NCBI GenBank assembly: GCA_949825025.1
Contig: OX463786.1
Coordinates: 22,759,223-22,823,222, forward strand
Source of the DNA: Siphlonurus alternatus
Taxonomy: Eukaryota > Arthropoda > Insecta > Ephemeroptera > Siphlonuridae
DNA length: 64,000 nt
Direction of reading: 5' to 3'
Shown: piece after piece, positions 1-10,570 of the stretch
Numbering within the stretch: position 1 is the stretch's first letter
Layout of the letters: each line of letters starts with the position of its first letter
Notes under the pieces: model-generated
What the model was told of the DNA's origin: nothing
The model's input: the letters and a program-made list of their open reading frames with translations, nothing else
Databases searched by the model: none
Translations under genes and position numbers: made by a program

Positions 1-569
1 TTTGTTTCGTTTCTCGTCTCTCCGTATACTGAAATGTTGGTTATCACTTTGTATATGGCTGTCTCGTAATGTGGGGGCGTATTATGTTAGTGGAAATAAT
101 ATCACAGATTTATTGTCGTTTTATTGCTATAGTACACCGTATAATAATTTATATTACCATGATAATTCATATTATATTTAAACTTCCATCAAGATTCATG
201 TCGTATATTTTATGAAAATTATTATTCGTCGGCATTTTTATGTCATTACTTGTACACAATTTATATTGTTTTATAATTAATTGCATTGTGCTTCTATTTC
301 ATTTTTTTTTTAATTTCGGTCGCCATTATTGATTTTGAAATGGAACAATAGTTTATTCTAAAACATTCAAGTGATTATTTTGAGCTAGGACTATTGAAAA
401 TTAGTTGATCATCAGCGATCTACCCGCGCGGCGTGCGGCCGATGCGTTTTTGCGGCCGATGCGTTTTTGCGGCAGAGCGGCGGCGTCTCACTTGGGGCTG
501 TGAATGCTGTGATCTTATCTGATGAACATATCATTATGTAATTAATTATTAAATTTTAAATTTTTTAAT
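1..569. other. AT-rich repeat remnant, no gene
   Basis: No coding region is seen. A GC-rich patch at about 415-500 is related to the reverse complement of 18845-18930 (bases around GCGGCCGATGCG and GCGGCAGAGCGGCGGCGTC). In this copy a 17-bp stretch containing CGGCCGATGCGTTTTTG is tandemly doubled (about 435-470), whereas it is single at 18.9 and 59.4 kb. The stretch is therefore probably an old inverted copy of part of the block found at 14.2-20.7 kb. Confidence 0.5.
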
Positions 570-952
570 CAAACCTTATTGGGTACTTTTATTTACTAAT
601 TACATACTACTTTGAAACCCCGAACCTTCCGAAACCCTAACTTGAGCGTTTCGCGGGCTCTTCTGGAACGGAAGCGCCCACGGCCTTGCAAATCCATCCC
701 GGCATTTGCCTGCGGCTGAGGGAAACGTGGAAACCTCAGCCAGGATGGACGCGACAGCTTTTGTCAATGAACCGGAAGTGCAATGGTCCAAAGCCAGGGG
801 AACCACATGGTGGAAAAGCGCAACGTTTTACCCCTGGGTGGGAAACGTGGTTTTTGTTGAAAATGGTCACCCATCCAACTACTAACCACGCGTGGCGTTG
901 CTTGACTTCGGTGATCTGACGAGACCCGGTCAAGCGCACTGCGCCACACCTT
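570..952 (-). mobile_element. 5S rRNA-derived SINE (full length)
   Basis: On the minus strand the first ~85 bases (950 down to about 867) read like the internal-promoter part of 5S rRNA: GTCTCGTCAGATCACCGAAG, then a box C-like GTTAGTAGTTGGATGGGTGA. This head is followed by an unrelated body with the sequence CCTGGCTGAGGTTTCCACG and a tail ending near ACCCAATA. The same unit recurs at 32181-32566 (+), and 5'-truncated at 27127-27388 (+). A 5S-like pol III promoter fused to a body is the hallmark of SINE3-type elements. No long ORF in it is a gene. Confidence 0.8.
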
Positions 953-1008
953 CCACGTGACTGATATAATTATATTTAATACAATTTTTATTATTATTAA
1001 GCCTGTAT

Positions 1009-1297
1009 TAAGCCGCTATTACACGATACGATTTTTCTAACTATTGCATACAATTTTTTCTTACAAGAAAAATTGAACCCCATTTATTTGTATGGAGATG
1101 AAATTTTCTTGCAAGGAAAACTTGTATGCAAAATTGTATGGTGTAATATAGGCTTTACACGATACAATTTTGCTTACAATTTTTCCTTACAAGAAAATTT
1201 CATCTCCATACAAACAGAGTTAATTAAAGTTTTCTTGTAAGGAAAAATTGTATAATGCAATAGTTAGAAAAATTGTATCATGTAATACCGGCTTTAC
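1009..1297. mobile_element. Palindromic MITE (AAGCCG-type)
   Basis: The ends are inverted repeats: AAGCCGCTATTACACGATAC on the left pairs with GTATCATGTAATACCGGCTT on the right. The arms extend inward through runs such as TCTAACTATTGCAT. A diverged copy lies at about 22860-23015. No ORF is present, so this is a non-autonomous foldback element of unknown superfamily. Confidence 0.65.
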
Positions 1298-2299
1298 TTG
1301 TTACATTTCCTACATCTGCGTGTTTCAATTTTTTTTTCTGCTTAAAAATCCTTGTGTGTGCAATTTTCTGCCTGTGAACTTTTTTTTACATAGTAAAATT
1401 ATTATAGAAAGCTTGATTTTCAATTGAATCCGCATGGACATTTTCGGTCTCAAGATTATATATGTTTTGGTAATATTTTATTTTCTAAATCAGGACTGGA
1501 ATTACTTATTTATTCTGTAATTAATCCTTTATGCATATTTTTTTAACATAAAAAACGATGAAAATCTTCATTATATACGCGACATAAAAAAACTCATTGA
1601 TTATGTATGAAGTTAATTATGAAAGTTAATGAAGGTGATATAAAATGCAAACATAAGAACATAAACCTGAGATTATAGTCTATTTAACATGCATTTGAAT
1701 GACATAAGGATCATTTTCGTATGTTCTACCGTGGCTAGTTGGCGTAGAAGATTTGTTGTTTGCAGTAGCTCATAATCTGTGCAGCGTAACTTCGGTTCAG
1801 TACGTAATGTTGTGTCATTGGAAAATGGACCTTATGGAGTCTGAGAGTACGATGAGTGAAGTGCAGCAATGAGTACAGAGAGCGCAATGTTGTCTGTGTT
1901 GAAAGTACAGGCTGGGTGTATCCTCATATGAAGTCAATGTTAAACTTAAACCAGAATATTGAGGATGACGTATTCCAATTTTTACTATTAATATTTTTTC
2001 AATACACCCTAGCTGAAAAATTACGTCTTTAACTCACCTTTTACAAGTCTAAACCTAATCTTTTTACCTATAAAACACATCTTATTTCCTCTTCGCTCAA
2101 AGTGAGGATGAAATGAAGACAACATTTCTAACATTTTATGTTCAAGAGGAGGAAAAAATACGTAATCTCGTCTTTTTCACCTCTTTTTTCCTCTAAAATG
2201 TTGCAAAATAAGAGGAAATTAGACGAGAGGAGAGTTTAATAGTGAATAAAAGATTATATTTATTTCAATTTGGGCAATGTATTAGTGTCGACCTTTATT
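1298..2299. other. No gene seen
   Basis: AT-rich sequence. I see no exon, RNA gene or clear element here apart from weak internal repeats (for example CCTCTTTTTTCCTC and its complement around 2140-2220). Confidence 0.4.
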
Positions 2300-2570
2300 G
2301 TAAAAATGGATAGAGGGTGCAAAGTTATTCCACTCTGTTTTTTCAGATTTTTTAGAGCTCGAGAAGGATATTGATAAAAAGTTTTGCTGAGGTTGGGTTT
2401 GAACTCACGCCCCTTTTAGGTCCTATTCTTTTATTAGGAGAGACGTCACTTTTTCTGTGCTTTCAATAATATATTAAATATAGTTCTTGGACAACAAAAA
2501 TTCTAAATTCTAATTCTAGAGTAGCATAACTTTGCACCCTCTATCCATTTCTGCGATAAATTTTTTTAGG
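2300..2570. mobile_element. Diverged foldback MITE (AGAGGGT..TATG family)
   Basis: The left end ATGGATAGAGGGTGCAAAGT is inverted at the right end as ACTTTGCACCCTCTATCCAT (about 2534-2552). The same terminal sequence, with AGAGGGTACCAAATTATGCT, forms the arms of better copies at 4159-4472 and 38783-39122. No coding content. Confidence 0.6.
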
Positions 2571-2805
2571 TCGATACTCCATTTAAGAATAATTTTATTA
2601 ATGCATGCAACACAAAAACACAAAATATATAACCCCTGGCAGGTAGGCAGCCCAATATACGCCACTAGCAGCAGCAGATGAGAAGGCAATGCTGCTTGCT
2701 CGCCGGCATGCCGCTGCTTGAGCAGAGCGGCGAGCGTCGTGTTGAAGAAGCCGGCGTTCCACGACTTGTCTTTTATAAAAGAAAATTTTGATGTTTTCGA
2801 TTCTT

Positions 2806-2975
2806 TCTTTTTACAAGGGTACACCCCTAGTCCTATATGAGGCGGAGGGGTAGGGATAAGGATTAAGGGAAAGGATGGTTCACGGCCTGTTACGCGTTCT
2901 AGCGCATTTGTTGAGGTGAGACTGAGGGAATAACCGTGGAAAACCTCAGTCAAGACGGACACCTCTACTTTTTAT
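2806..2975 (-). mobile_element. SINE-like repeat, family 2 (diverged)
   Basis: This is related to clearer copies at 14768-14967, 52738-52948 and 55252-55452. Shared marks are ACACCCCTA near the A-tail, a TAGGGATAAGG core and ACCGTGGAAAACCTCAGTCA. It is the most diverged copy in the window, lacking the CGCGGCGGGGTACTGGG part. An ORF crossing it on the minus strand has no protein-like features. Confidence 0.6.
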
Positions 2976-3119
2976 CAATACACCGATACACCATAGTGCA
3001 AAGCCTGCAAAATCACAAAAGTGCATCACTGCACTGAGTTGAAAGCGGGAGATGAAGTTAATTTAGGGAGCAACCAACCAACGCACGATCTTTTCTGACG
3101 GTATATTGTCTTGTTCCAG

Positions 3120-3342
3120 ATGCACGGTGGTGCTGCTACACAGTCGCAAGGGCCGGCAGTCCCACCTTCTCAACACCTCCCGCAAGACGATCACATGTCT
3201 CGCCTTCTCTTCGGACGGACGATATTTGGCCACGGGAGAGTGTGGTCATCAGCCGAGCGTTCGAGTGTGGGATGTGACCGAGGGAGCTACCGTGCCAGTC
3301 GCAGAGTTCACTGGGGGACACAAGTACTGAGTCAACTGTGTG
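3120..3342 (+). CDS. WDR62-like exon 1 (of those present), with stop
   Basis: Acceptor TTGTTCCAG precedes 3120 and donor GTGAGT follows 3342. The exon reads [15 protein letters not shown]..., then [24 protein letters not shown] and the blade ending GHKY. The codon after GHKY is TGA (3328-3330). Family members have Gly there, so one base change (GGA to TGA) would explain it. The frame after the stop continues correctly as VNCV and joins the next exon in phase. A single substitution stop in otherwise conserved coding sequence points to recent loss of function or a sequence error. Confidence 0.85.
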
Positions 3343-3703
3343 GTGAGTGTTTATATTTATTTATTTATTTATTTATATTAATTTTTTCATGGATTTTTCA
3401 TTAATTTAAATTAAATAATTTTATTAATTTAGGAAATTACAATTCTAGTTTCAGTCGTGCATGCTAATTGATGATTTAATTTAATTGAAAATTTGAAAAC
3501 ATCAACCTGAATAGTGGATATGCAATAACTATTTTTAATTATGTAAATTTAACTAAATACATAATATTTTTCTCTGTCAAATATTTATAATTATCATTAC
3601 CAACAAAACTGGTACTTCATTTTCCCTATCAGTCACTCCCAACCCTGCAAATTCGCTTGTAAACATGTTAATGTCTCAAAGTGATAATGACACGTGTTCT
3701 CAG

Positions 3704-3793
3704 GCGTTCTCCCCGAACCTCAAGCACGTGGTGTCCGTGGGGACCCAACACGACATGATCGTCAACGTGTGGGACTGGCGCGCGGGGGTGAAG
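3704..3793 (+). CDS. WDR62-like exon 2
   Basis: Acceptor TTCTCAG, 90 bases, donor GTGAGT. It encodes [20 protein letters not shown] followed by [10 protein letters not shown], one WD40 blade with the terminal WDW. It is intact and in phase with exon 1 (phase 0 at both ends). The next family segment, a conserved blade with a VRFW-type end of about 40 residues, is not found in the following 730 bases. Confidence 0.85.
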
Positions 3794-3833
3794 GTGAGTT
3801 TTTGAGAATAGGTTGTTATTATAATTAGCCATA

Positions 3834-4130
3834 CACCCAAAGTGTTCTGCTCGTTGTTAGTAAACTAAGTATTGTTGTGTAATGTCTGTCGCGTGAAAGG
3901 AAAAACATGGGATGGTTGTTGATTTACATGTTAACTTAGAGAAAATGACCGTTAATTATGAAGTTACAATGGTTACCTAGCGCCAACAATGCCATTACGT
4001 TCTCTTCTCTGGTGGCAAAATTAGGCACTACGTCGTCCAATGCTTAACAATGAAAAAGGCTTCATGCGGCAGACATTATAAACAATGATTTGTTATAACC
4101 ATTGCAGTGAGTAGAAGACTTTGCATACTC
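3834..4130. mobile_element. MITE (GTTAGTAAAC family)
   Basis: Starts with TGCTCGTTGTTAGTAAAC and ends near ACATTATAAACAATG with a partly inverted terminus. Copies are at about 10265-10570, 35240-35495 and 62895-63150, all containing AACATGGGA and TAGCGCCAACAATG. It lies in the WDR62 intron where an exon appears to be missing. No coding content. Confidence 0.55.
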
Positions 4131-4158
4131 CCATATGTCACACCCCCATCTTAGATTA

Positions 4159-4472
4159 GACAACCTGCACGAGAAATTTTTTTATGGCAGGAATGAATAG
4201 AGGGTACCAAATTATGCTACTCTGAATATTTTCAGATTTTTTCGAGTTAAGGAACTATTTTTAAATAATTATTGAAAGTGCGGACATACCCCATAGAGGC
4301 GTGAATAAGCGTCTAGGGGGAGTCTAGGCCCTATTTATTCAACTTAACTTACAGAAAATTCAATAATTATTTAAAAATAGTTCCCGGACTCTAAAAAAAT
4401 TCAGAGTAGCATAATTTAGTACTCTCTGCATTTCTGCAATAAATTTTTTTCATGCAGATCGTCCATACTTTA
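4159..4472. mobile_element. Foldback MITE (GACAACCTGCA family)
   Basis: Long inverted arms: GACAACCTGCACGAGAAATT on the left pairs with the right end containing TTTCATGCAGATCGTC, and AGAGGGTACCAAATTATGCT pairs with AGCATAATTTAGTACTCTCT. The loop is about 60-90 bases. The same family is seen at 38783-39122 and, more diverged, at 2300-2570. It ends about 50 bases before the next WDR62 exon. Confidence 0.7.
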
Positions 4473-4526
4473 TTTATAATGAACTCTGATGTAAGGCTCG
4501 TTTCTAAGACCTCTCTTTGTTTACAG

Positions 4527-4709
4527 TACAAGGAGCCGGTCCCTCTGATGGGCCGCAGTGCCATCCTGGGTGAGCAGCGTAACAATTACTTCTGTGACGT
4601 CGCATGTGGGCGGGGAGAGATGGGGGACTCCACTTTCGCTATCACAAAGTCCGGACTCTTGTGTGAGTTCAACAACAGAAGACTGCTGGACAAGTGGGTC
4701 GAACTTAGG
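4527..4709 (+). CDS. WDR62-like exon 3
   Basis: Acceptor TTTGTTTACAG, 183 bases, donor GTGAGT. It encodes [20 protein letters not shown], then [18 protein letters not shown] and the [18 protein letters not shown] end. The GRSAILGE and VACGRG motifs are diagnostic of WDR62/MAPKBP1. No lesion is seen and it is phase 0 at both ends. Confidence 0.87.
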
Positions 4710-4739
4710 GTGAGTTAACTTTGGACTTGAATTTGTCTG

Positions 4740-5270
4740 CCCTTTAGGATTATTAATTTATTATTAGTTTTTTTTATGTGCATCTCCTGAATTTCATACA
4801 GCTGAACCAACCTATATATGCAAATTATGTAATCAGACTTTCAGTCAATATCATTTGAAAATCTGTCCTTCTAGAATAAAGTCAATGAATGAATATGCTA
4901 AGGGAGATTTTACTTAATTAATTTCTTTACTTAATTAATTCTTTATTTATGTGTTGTTTATTTTGTAAATCTTCTAAATTTTATACTGCTGATTCAACTT
5001 GTATTTATAAACTAGGTTTTCAATTTTTAGTAATTCTTAATTAAATATTTTGTTCCATAATTTTGTGTCCATGTTTCTATGTCTATAAATGTATATTTAT
5101 CTATTTAGTTATGTTTAATTGTATCTGTACATTTTTTGTGTTTAATAAAATCAATCAAATAGTTTTTTTTTTATTGAACACAAAAAGTGTACATATTATG
5201 TAATAAAATTATCATATAGACATAGTTACAAAAACAGATAAGTATAAACAAAAAATACAGATAAACAAAC
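4740..5270. repeat. Repeat-rich intron sequence
   Basis: AT-rich. A stretch at about 5030-5160 ends GTTTAATAAAATCAATCAAA and is followed by an inverted, related stretch (TTGAACACAAAAAGTGTACA). Similar sequence recurs at 35670-35790 and 63325-63440 (AAACACAAATAGTGTACAGA). This is probably an old retroelement 3' end. No coding sequence is seen. Confidence 0.4.
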
Positions 5271-5467
5271 AATTAAGCATCTCTTTATTGTTTTCTAGTT
5301 TAATTTTCACTGTTTTAAAAAACATGTTAAGTTTATGCAAAACATTTCTCTCAAGAACTTAGATATTACGAACTTTAAAGAAGATAATTTTACTGTCTAA
5401 ATGTTAAAGCTAATAGAACTGAGGTTTCACTGAATCTAATTTTGTTGTAAATCTTCTCAATTTTCAG

Positions 5468-5628
5468 ACGACGAGCGCCAACTGCCTAGCGGTGGGAGAA
5501 CGTCACATTGTGATTGGCTGTGCGGAGGGCATCGTGCGGTGCTTCGACCCGGCGACCTTGCAGTTCGTGACGACCTTGCCAAGGACACATTACCTCGGAG
5601 TGGACGTGGCGCAGGGTCTCAGCATCAC
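5468..5628 (+). CDS. WDR62-like exon 4
   Basis: Acceptor TTTTCAG, 161 bases, donor GTGAGT after AC (phase 2). It encodes TTSANCLAVGERHIVIGCAE, GIVRCFDPATLQFVTTLP and HYLGVDVAQGLSI. LGVDVAQGL is strongly conserved in the family. No lesion is seen. Confidence 0.87.
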
Positions 5629-6152
5629 GTGAGTCTATGAGAAATTAGACTTTGATCAAAGAGAACTGTAGCTCAAAATATTAACAAATCTTCAATCAAA
5701 TATTATCTTTTGTGTTCCAGTACTTACTGTATTAGTATTTTAGATCATTTTGCAAAGCTTTCTCTTTTATTCCAAATATATTTTAGATTTGCAAAAAACT
5801 TAAAATTTAATTTATTTTACGAAGTCCAATTTTGGTCCCTAGTACACATTAATTTTTCACAGATGACCAGAAAAAAAAAATTGCATACAGTTTAGCTCTC
5901 GCTAAAGATTTTCTTGAAAAAGAATGTATTCTTGACAATTTCAAATTTAATATAATGCTTTTTATATTTATACATGTCCAAAATGTTTCAATTGCCCCAA
6001 AATATCATCCAATCTCGTTAAAATGATCTAAATTTGGGAATACTGCGAGAAATAGGAACTATCTCTTGTGTTCGATTTTTAAAAATGAACAACTTACATG
6101 AGGTTCATTTTCACGCTCAGTTATTCTTCTATTTTTACCCTGATCCAGCTAG

Positions 6153-6315
6153 TCAAGTAACCCCCATGTTTGCCCACAATCACATGGCAGCCCCTCCGAG
6201 CCAGGCACGCTACCCTGACGCCATCGCGATCACGCTGGACGAGGTCCACGGGAAGGTGACGTGTGTCTACAACGATCACAGCCTCTACGTGTGGGATATA
6301 CGAGACATAAGGAGG
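6153..6315 (+). CDS. WDR62-like exon 5, donor site lost
   Basis: Acceptor CCAGCTAG at 6151-6152 gives the correct phase; the nearer CCAG would create an immediate stop. The exon encodes QVTPMFAHNHMAAPPSQARY, PDAIAITLDEVHGKVTCVY and NDHSLYVWDIRDIRR. By alignment with the next exon (VGKSQSF) the exon should end at 6315, but the following bases are GAGAGT rather than GTGAGT, so the donor GT is replaced by GA. Without splicing the frame runs on to a stop at 6370, just before the non-LTR insertion. Confidence 0.8.
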
Positions 6316-6379
6316 GAGAGTTGGCGGGAAAATTTGAATTTTGTCAGAGTTAAGGATTTATTGTCACCCTGAAAATTAT

Positions 6380-7329
6380 AGTAAACCTTCCTTACATTGT
6401 AACATAAAAAATATTCAGCAAAATGGAGCAATAATCGATCTAGTTTTTAAGAACTATTTGGTGTACAAATAATAAGCTAATATTAAATTCAACTAAAACC
6501 GAATACATCCAATTTCATTCCCCTAGACAAATCCCTTTGAATAGTTATTTGTTGCAATTAGCCGGGAAAACAATTAAAAGAGCAGAGTCTGTTAAGTTTC
6601 TTGGTCTACACATTAATGAAAGTTTGGATTGGTCTTTACATGTAAATGCGATTTGTAAGAAGATAAATTCGGCCAATTTTATGTTATATACAATCAGGAA
6701 TCATGTATCTCATGAAACCTTGCTAACCATATATTATGCGTATGTTTATCCACATTTGGCATATGGCATAATAAATTGGGGATGTAAATCGGAACTATTG
6801 AATCGATGTTTTGTTTTGCAAAAGAGAGCACTTAGAACGATTTTAAGAATACCAAAAGGACAGTCGTGTGTTTCACATTTTAAGGCTAATAAAATGTTAA
6901 CTGTCCCTTGCATTTATATTTTAAATTGTGCCTCATTCAAAAAAAATCATCCAAATTTTTATGTTCAGAATGATGGCTATCATGACTATAATACTAGGAA
7001 TAAATCGAATGTAGTTACTGAAAGACATAACACACAATTTTTCAAAAACTGTGCAATGTATCAAACAGCAAAATTTTATGAATTTTTACCAGCATGTTTG
7101 AAAGAAATAAAAACCAGTAAACTTTTTCGCACAAAATTAAAGAATGTATTGATCAATAAAGAGTTTTACTCTATTAAAGCTTTTGAGAGTAATAAAATGT
7201 CTGAAAAAGTATTATCAGGATTATAAAATAAACAAAATTATAAATTTACATATACATTGTATTGACTGATATATATATATGTATGTATATGTATATATAC
7301 ATATATGTATGTGTGTGTATATGTGTATG

Positions 7330-7368
<39 letters not shown>

Positions 7369-7668
7369 ATGTGTATGTATGTATGTATGTATATATATGT
7401 ATGTATGTATATATATATATATATATGTATATGTATATATGTTCCACATAAACTAAAATTTATCAGTATTAATGGTGACTTTGGCTTGTATTTTGTTTTT
7501 ATTATTATTGTCAGTGATTGTGTTTGATAGTGTTAAATAACTTATGTAAATGTGTTTAAGTTTGATGTTTTTATGTTGTATTTTGTCCAATTTTGACTTG
7601 AACATATGTTTGTCTTGTACAACCAAAAAGAAGTTCCAAAATAAAAATAAATAAATAAATAAATAAGA
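6380..7668 (+). mobile_element. 5'-truncated non-LTR retrotransposon (jockey/CR1-like RT end)
   Basis: An open frame running to 7226 encodes the C-terminal part of a non-LTR reverse transcriptase: LILNSTKTEYIQF, then SVKFLGLHINESLDWSLHV, YYAYVYPHLAYGIINWG and the LQKRALRTIL region. These are the familiar thumb and post-RT sequences of jockey/CR1-clade elements. The catalytic YxDD part and the endonuclease are missing, the usual 5' truncation by incomplete reverse transcription. After the stop come a (TA)/(TG) microsatellite and a 3' tail of AAATA repeats (about 7641-7668). The frame lacks a normal start codon and has no stops, so insertion is fairly recent. It sits in the WDR62 intron after the damaged donor. 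Confidence 0.82.
7261..7442. repeat. (TA)/(TG) microsatellite
   Basis: Compound TATA and TATG/TGTG dinucleotide tract of about 180 bases inside the 3' region of the non-LTR element. Open frames crossing it give only Tyr-Ile or Cys-Met strings and are not genes. Confidence 0.9.
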
Positions 7669-8042
7669 TATACAGGAATATTATTGGAAATCTGGCGGCC
7701 ATTAGTCAAATTTGCATGTTTTTCAACTAAAAAATTAATATCTAAATAACTGGATCAAATAATGGATTTTTTTACTTCAGAAAGTGAACAGTAAGTTTGT
7801 TTTAATCTAAATTTATATTTTTACCATAAAAAAATAATTGCCACAGTGACAATAATCCTTAAGGCTTTATCCTGGGAAGTAGTAAAATTTAACATGGGGA
7901 AAAAACTCATCGAAAAATCTTCATCAAATTAACTAGGTCTCTATAAGCTCTGATTTTTTTCAGAATAATTTAACGCCTAAATTATGTTGACACTTGCAGT
8001 TCTTTGGCCGAATTGTTAGTAAAAGCAAAATTGTCTCTGCAG

Positions 8043-8243
8043 GTCGGCAAGTCTCAGTCATTCCTGTACCATTCTGCCTGCATCTGGGGGGTTGAAATGT
8101 ACCCCGAGCTAGCGGAGGGATGTGAACCGGCCATGCCGCCCGGTAGTTTCGTGACGTGCTCGAGCGACGACACAATCCGAGTGTGGCATATGGACCAGAA
8201 TCTGCCTCCTGACTCCGTTTACCAGAGAAACATCTACAGCAAC
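8043..8243 (+). CDS. WDR62-like exon 6
   Basis: Acceptor TGTCTCTGCAG, 201 bases, donor GTGAGT, phase 0 at both ends. It encodes VGKSQSFLYHSACIWGVEMY, then PELAEGCEPAMPPGSFVTCS and SDDTIRVWHMDQNLPPDSVY. The blade signature SSDDTIRVW is intact. A decayed second copy with its intron start lies at 35087-35188, and again at 62744-62845. Confidence 0.88.
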
Positions 8244-8264
8244 GTGAGTTCCCCCAGTCACACC

Positions 8265-8515
8265 AGGATAATATTCTCATGACCAGGAGAAACATTTCAA
8301 TGTGGTAGTGGAAAAATATCCTAACTCCTTTGGTAAGCTGAAAAAAAAAAAAACTTAACTCCATTGATAAGTAAAAAAGGAGTTAGGATATTTTTACATA
8401 CGAGTGCCTATTAAAAATATCCAAACTGTATTTTTATTATCAATGGAGTTAGGCTACTTTTTTTTTCAGCTTATCAATGGAGTTAGGATATTTTTCCGCT
8501 ACCACATCAATATCT
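8265..8515. repeat. Nested hairpin repeat
   Basis: The phrase CAATGGAGTTAGG and its complement recur several times with ATATTTTTCC (about 8315-8490), so the stretch can fold on itself more than once. TGGTAGTGGAAAAATATCCT at 8305-8324 pairs with the sequence at about 8485-8504. No coding content. Confidence 0.55.
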
Positions 8516-9507
8516 ACAGTTCCCTCAGCCAAGCGAGATTCTCTCCGAGATTCTCTCCTTCACTAGCAGTTTGTCTGCAGTATTAAATTTTAAGTTTCTA
8601 CTTTAAGAAGTTCACAGGCTAAATGACACTTGGTCTATTGCATAGATGAAGTTTAACTTTAGACCAGGCTTAAGTTTGTTGATGTCAGTTATTATAACAA
8701 TCAAAATAAACAAAATTAAGACAGGATTAAAGCTAGACCTCATGCATGCAATTTTTATGTCTTGTTAGTAGCCTGATCTGATAATTATATTTTTAACTCA
8801 TATTGGACTGAAAGTATTTTATTTCCTGGTTCAACTTGCAAATTTTGTTAATTCCAAAGCAGCCACCAACCCCCTTTATTGAAGCCATTCTATTTAATTA
8901 AGCAAAAAATTAAAAAAAAAAAAAAATCTTTGTCTTCAATGGAAATGTTTTCTTAAACTGACAAAAGTAAAATTCAAGATTTTGTAATTTTAGTACACTG
9001 TAGTATCTATAATTCATTTTAATCTAACAAATACCCCAATATTTTATTCTGAAGGGAAAGTTGAAGTTGGACTTGCTAATTTATAAATCATGAACAATAA
9101 AAAAAATTAATGTTTCTTACTGTAGTAAGTTGATATTGTATTTATGATAGCTGTCTCACAACTATAATTTTATTTCTTTTTCATGAAGTACATTAAAAAA
9201 CTTGTTATTACGTAAAGTCAAGGGAGCTAGGAAATTAAGTTTACCATGTATCTAGTATTGTGTTACCTTATATTGAATTTTTCCTATAACCTCAATGCCA
9301 TTTACTTTTTATGGTACCTCAATCTCCTTTACTCAAAATTGAGTTTTTCCTAATAACAAGTTGTGTAATAACGAGTTTTTACTGTATATCATAGAATTAT
9401 TAACATAATCAATATTTAGTATCCTTAATTTGCAGTAAAGTAGAGATTACTTAATTATTGATAGGTAAAATACCGGTACTAACACACCCACCTGTCTGTC
9501 TGTGTAG

Positions 9508-9711
9508 GAGCTTTTGAAGGTGCTTTACGTTGATCCCGAGATGAACTTCCTGAAAGACCTCGATATCTCGGCCACGGGGGAGAAGCCGGACTCCAGTTAT
9601 GACGGTCGTAACGGTGTACGAGCCATCAGGATCAGTCCAGATGGTCTGCATCTCGCATCTGGTGATCGTGCCGGCAACGTGAGGATCCACGAACTGAGAT
9701 CCATAGAAGAG
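9508..9711 (+). CDS. WDR62-like exon 7
   Basis: Acceptor CTGTGTAG, 204 bases, donor GTGTGT. It encodes ELLKVLYVDPEMNFLKDLDI, a GEKPDSSYDGRNG loop and VRAIRISPDGLHLASGDRAG up to NVRIHELRSIEE. LASGDRxGNxRIHEL is a family signature. No lesion is seen. Confidence 0.88.
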
Positions 9712-9800
9712 GTGTGTATTTCTGTCTCTGAAGCATTAAAATAAGAACTGACATTGTGTTAGAATGGTTCTAAAAAACCTAATATTAATTAATTACATAT

Positions 9801-10122
9801 TTAAGGTAGAGATAACACGGATCAGCTGAACCAATGCTAAAAAAAATCCCATTCATGAAAATTATGAAAAAAATTTAAAATGTTGTCCTCTACATCTCCT
9901 GTCAGTAGGTAAAATATCAGGTGTGCAAAAACGAGCTAGTTTTCGAGTTATGAATTTTTAAATTAGTCAACTTTAACTCGAAAAATAGCTCGTTTTTGTA
10001 TACTTTATATTTTACCTACTGATAGGGGATGTAGAGGAGAACATTTGAATTTTTTTTCATAATTTTCATGAATGGGATTTCTTTAGCATTGGGTCAGCTA
10101 ATCCGTATTATCTCTACCTTAA
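9801..10122. mobile_element. TTAA palindromic MITE, GGATCAGCTG subtype
   Basis: Bounded by TTAA at both ends. The outer arms TTAAGGTAGAGATAACACGG and CCGTATTATCTCTACCTTAA are inverted and followed inward by ATCAGCTGAACCAATGCTAA. The whole element folds as a near-palindrome with a short loop. The outer 15 bases match the 16595-16972 family, but the interior is different. Another copy of this subtype lies at 27922-28297. Confidence 0.78.
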
Positions 10123-10264
10123 AGACCCCCAAAACTAAAAAGACATTTTTATAGGCTTATAAAATCATTGAAAACTTAAGACCTAAATGATAAAAAAATT
10201 GACTCCATGGCATGATACACAAAAAAAGTCAAAATGCCTAGAATATTTTATTTACTACTGACAC

Positions 10265-10570
10265 AAAGCCAAAGTCTTCTGCTCGTTGTTTGCAAACAAA
10301 GTAGTGTTGGTAATGTCTGTCCTATGAGTGAAAAAACATGGGACAGTTGTTGATTTACATGTTAACTTATGGTCACAATGTACCAAGTGGTATATTAATG
10401 TAGATAAAATTAATTTTTAGACAAATAAAATGTCTAAAAAAAATCAATAATTATCCAACAAGCATCGCATTTGTTATTTTTTTTTTTAGAAAAAATCATT
10501 CCAGTTAAAGAACCAGAGCAGAGAATGTAATGACATTGTTGGCGCTAGTAGACAGAACAACATTTTTCCA
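10265..10570. mobile_element. MITE (GTTAGTAAAC family), decayed copy
   Basis: CTGCTCGTTGTTTGCAAACA at the left and GACATTGTTGGCGCTAGTAG near the right match the family seen at 3834-4130. It contains a small A-rich insertion or divergence in the middle. Confidence 0.45.

Noticed and set aside
2516..2962. 148-codon minus-strand frame
   Set aside because: It crosses a MITE end and a SINE-like repeat, with no recognisable domain.
7238..7527. Open frames of Tyr-Ile or Cys-Met strings (also at 28465, 39210-39462 and 52460-52788)
   Set aside because: They are translations of TA/TG microsatellites and have no protein character.
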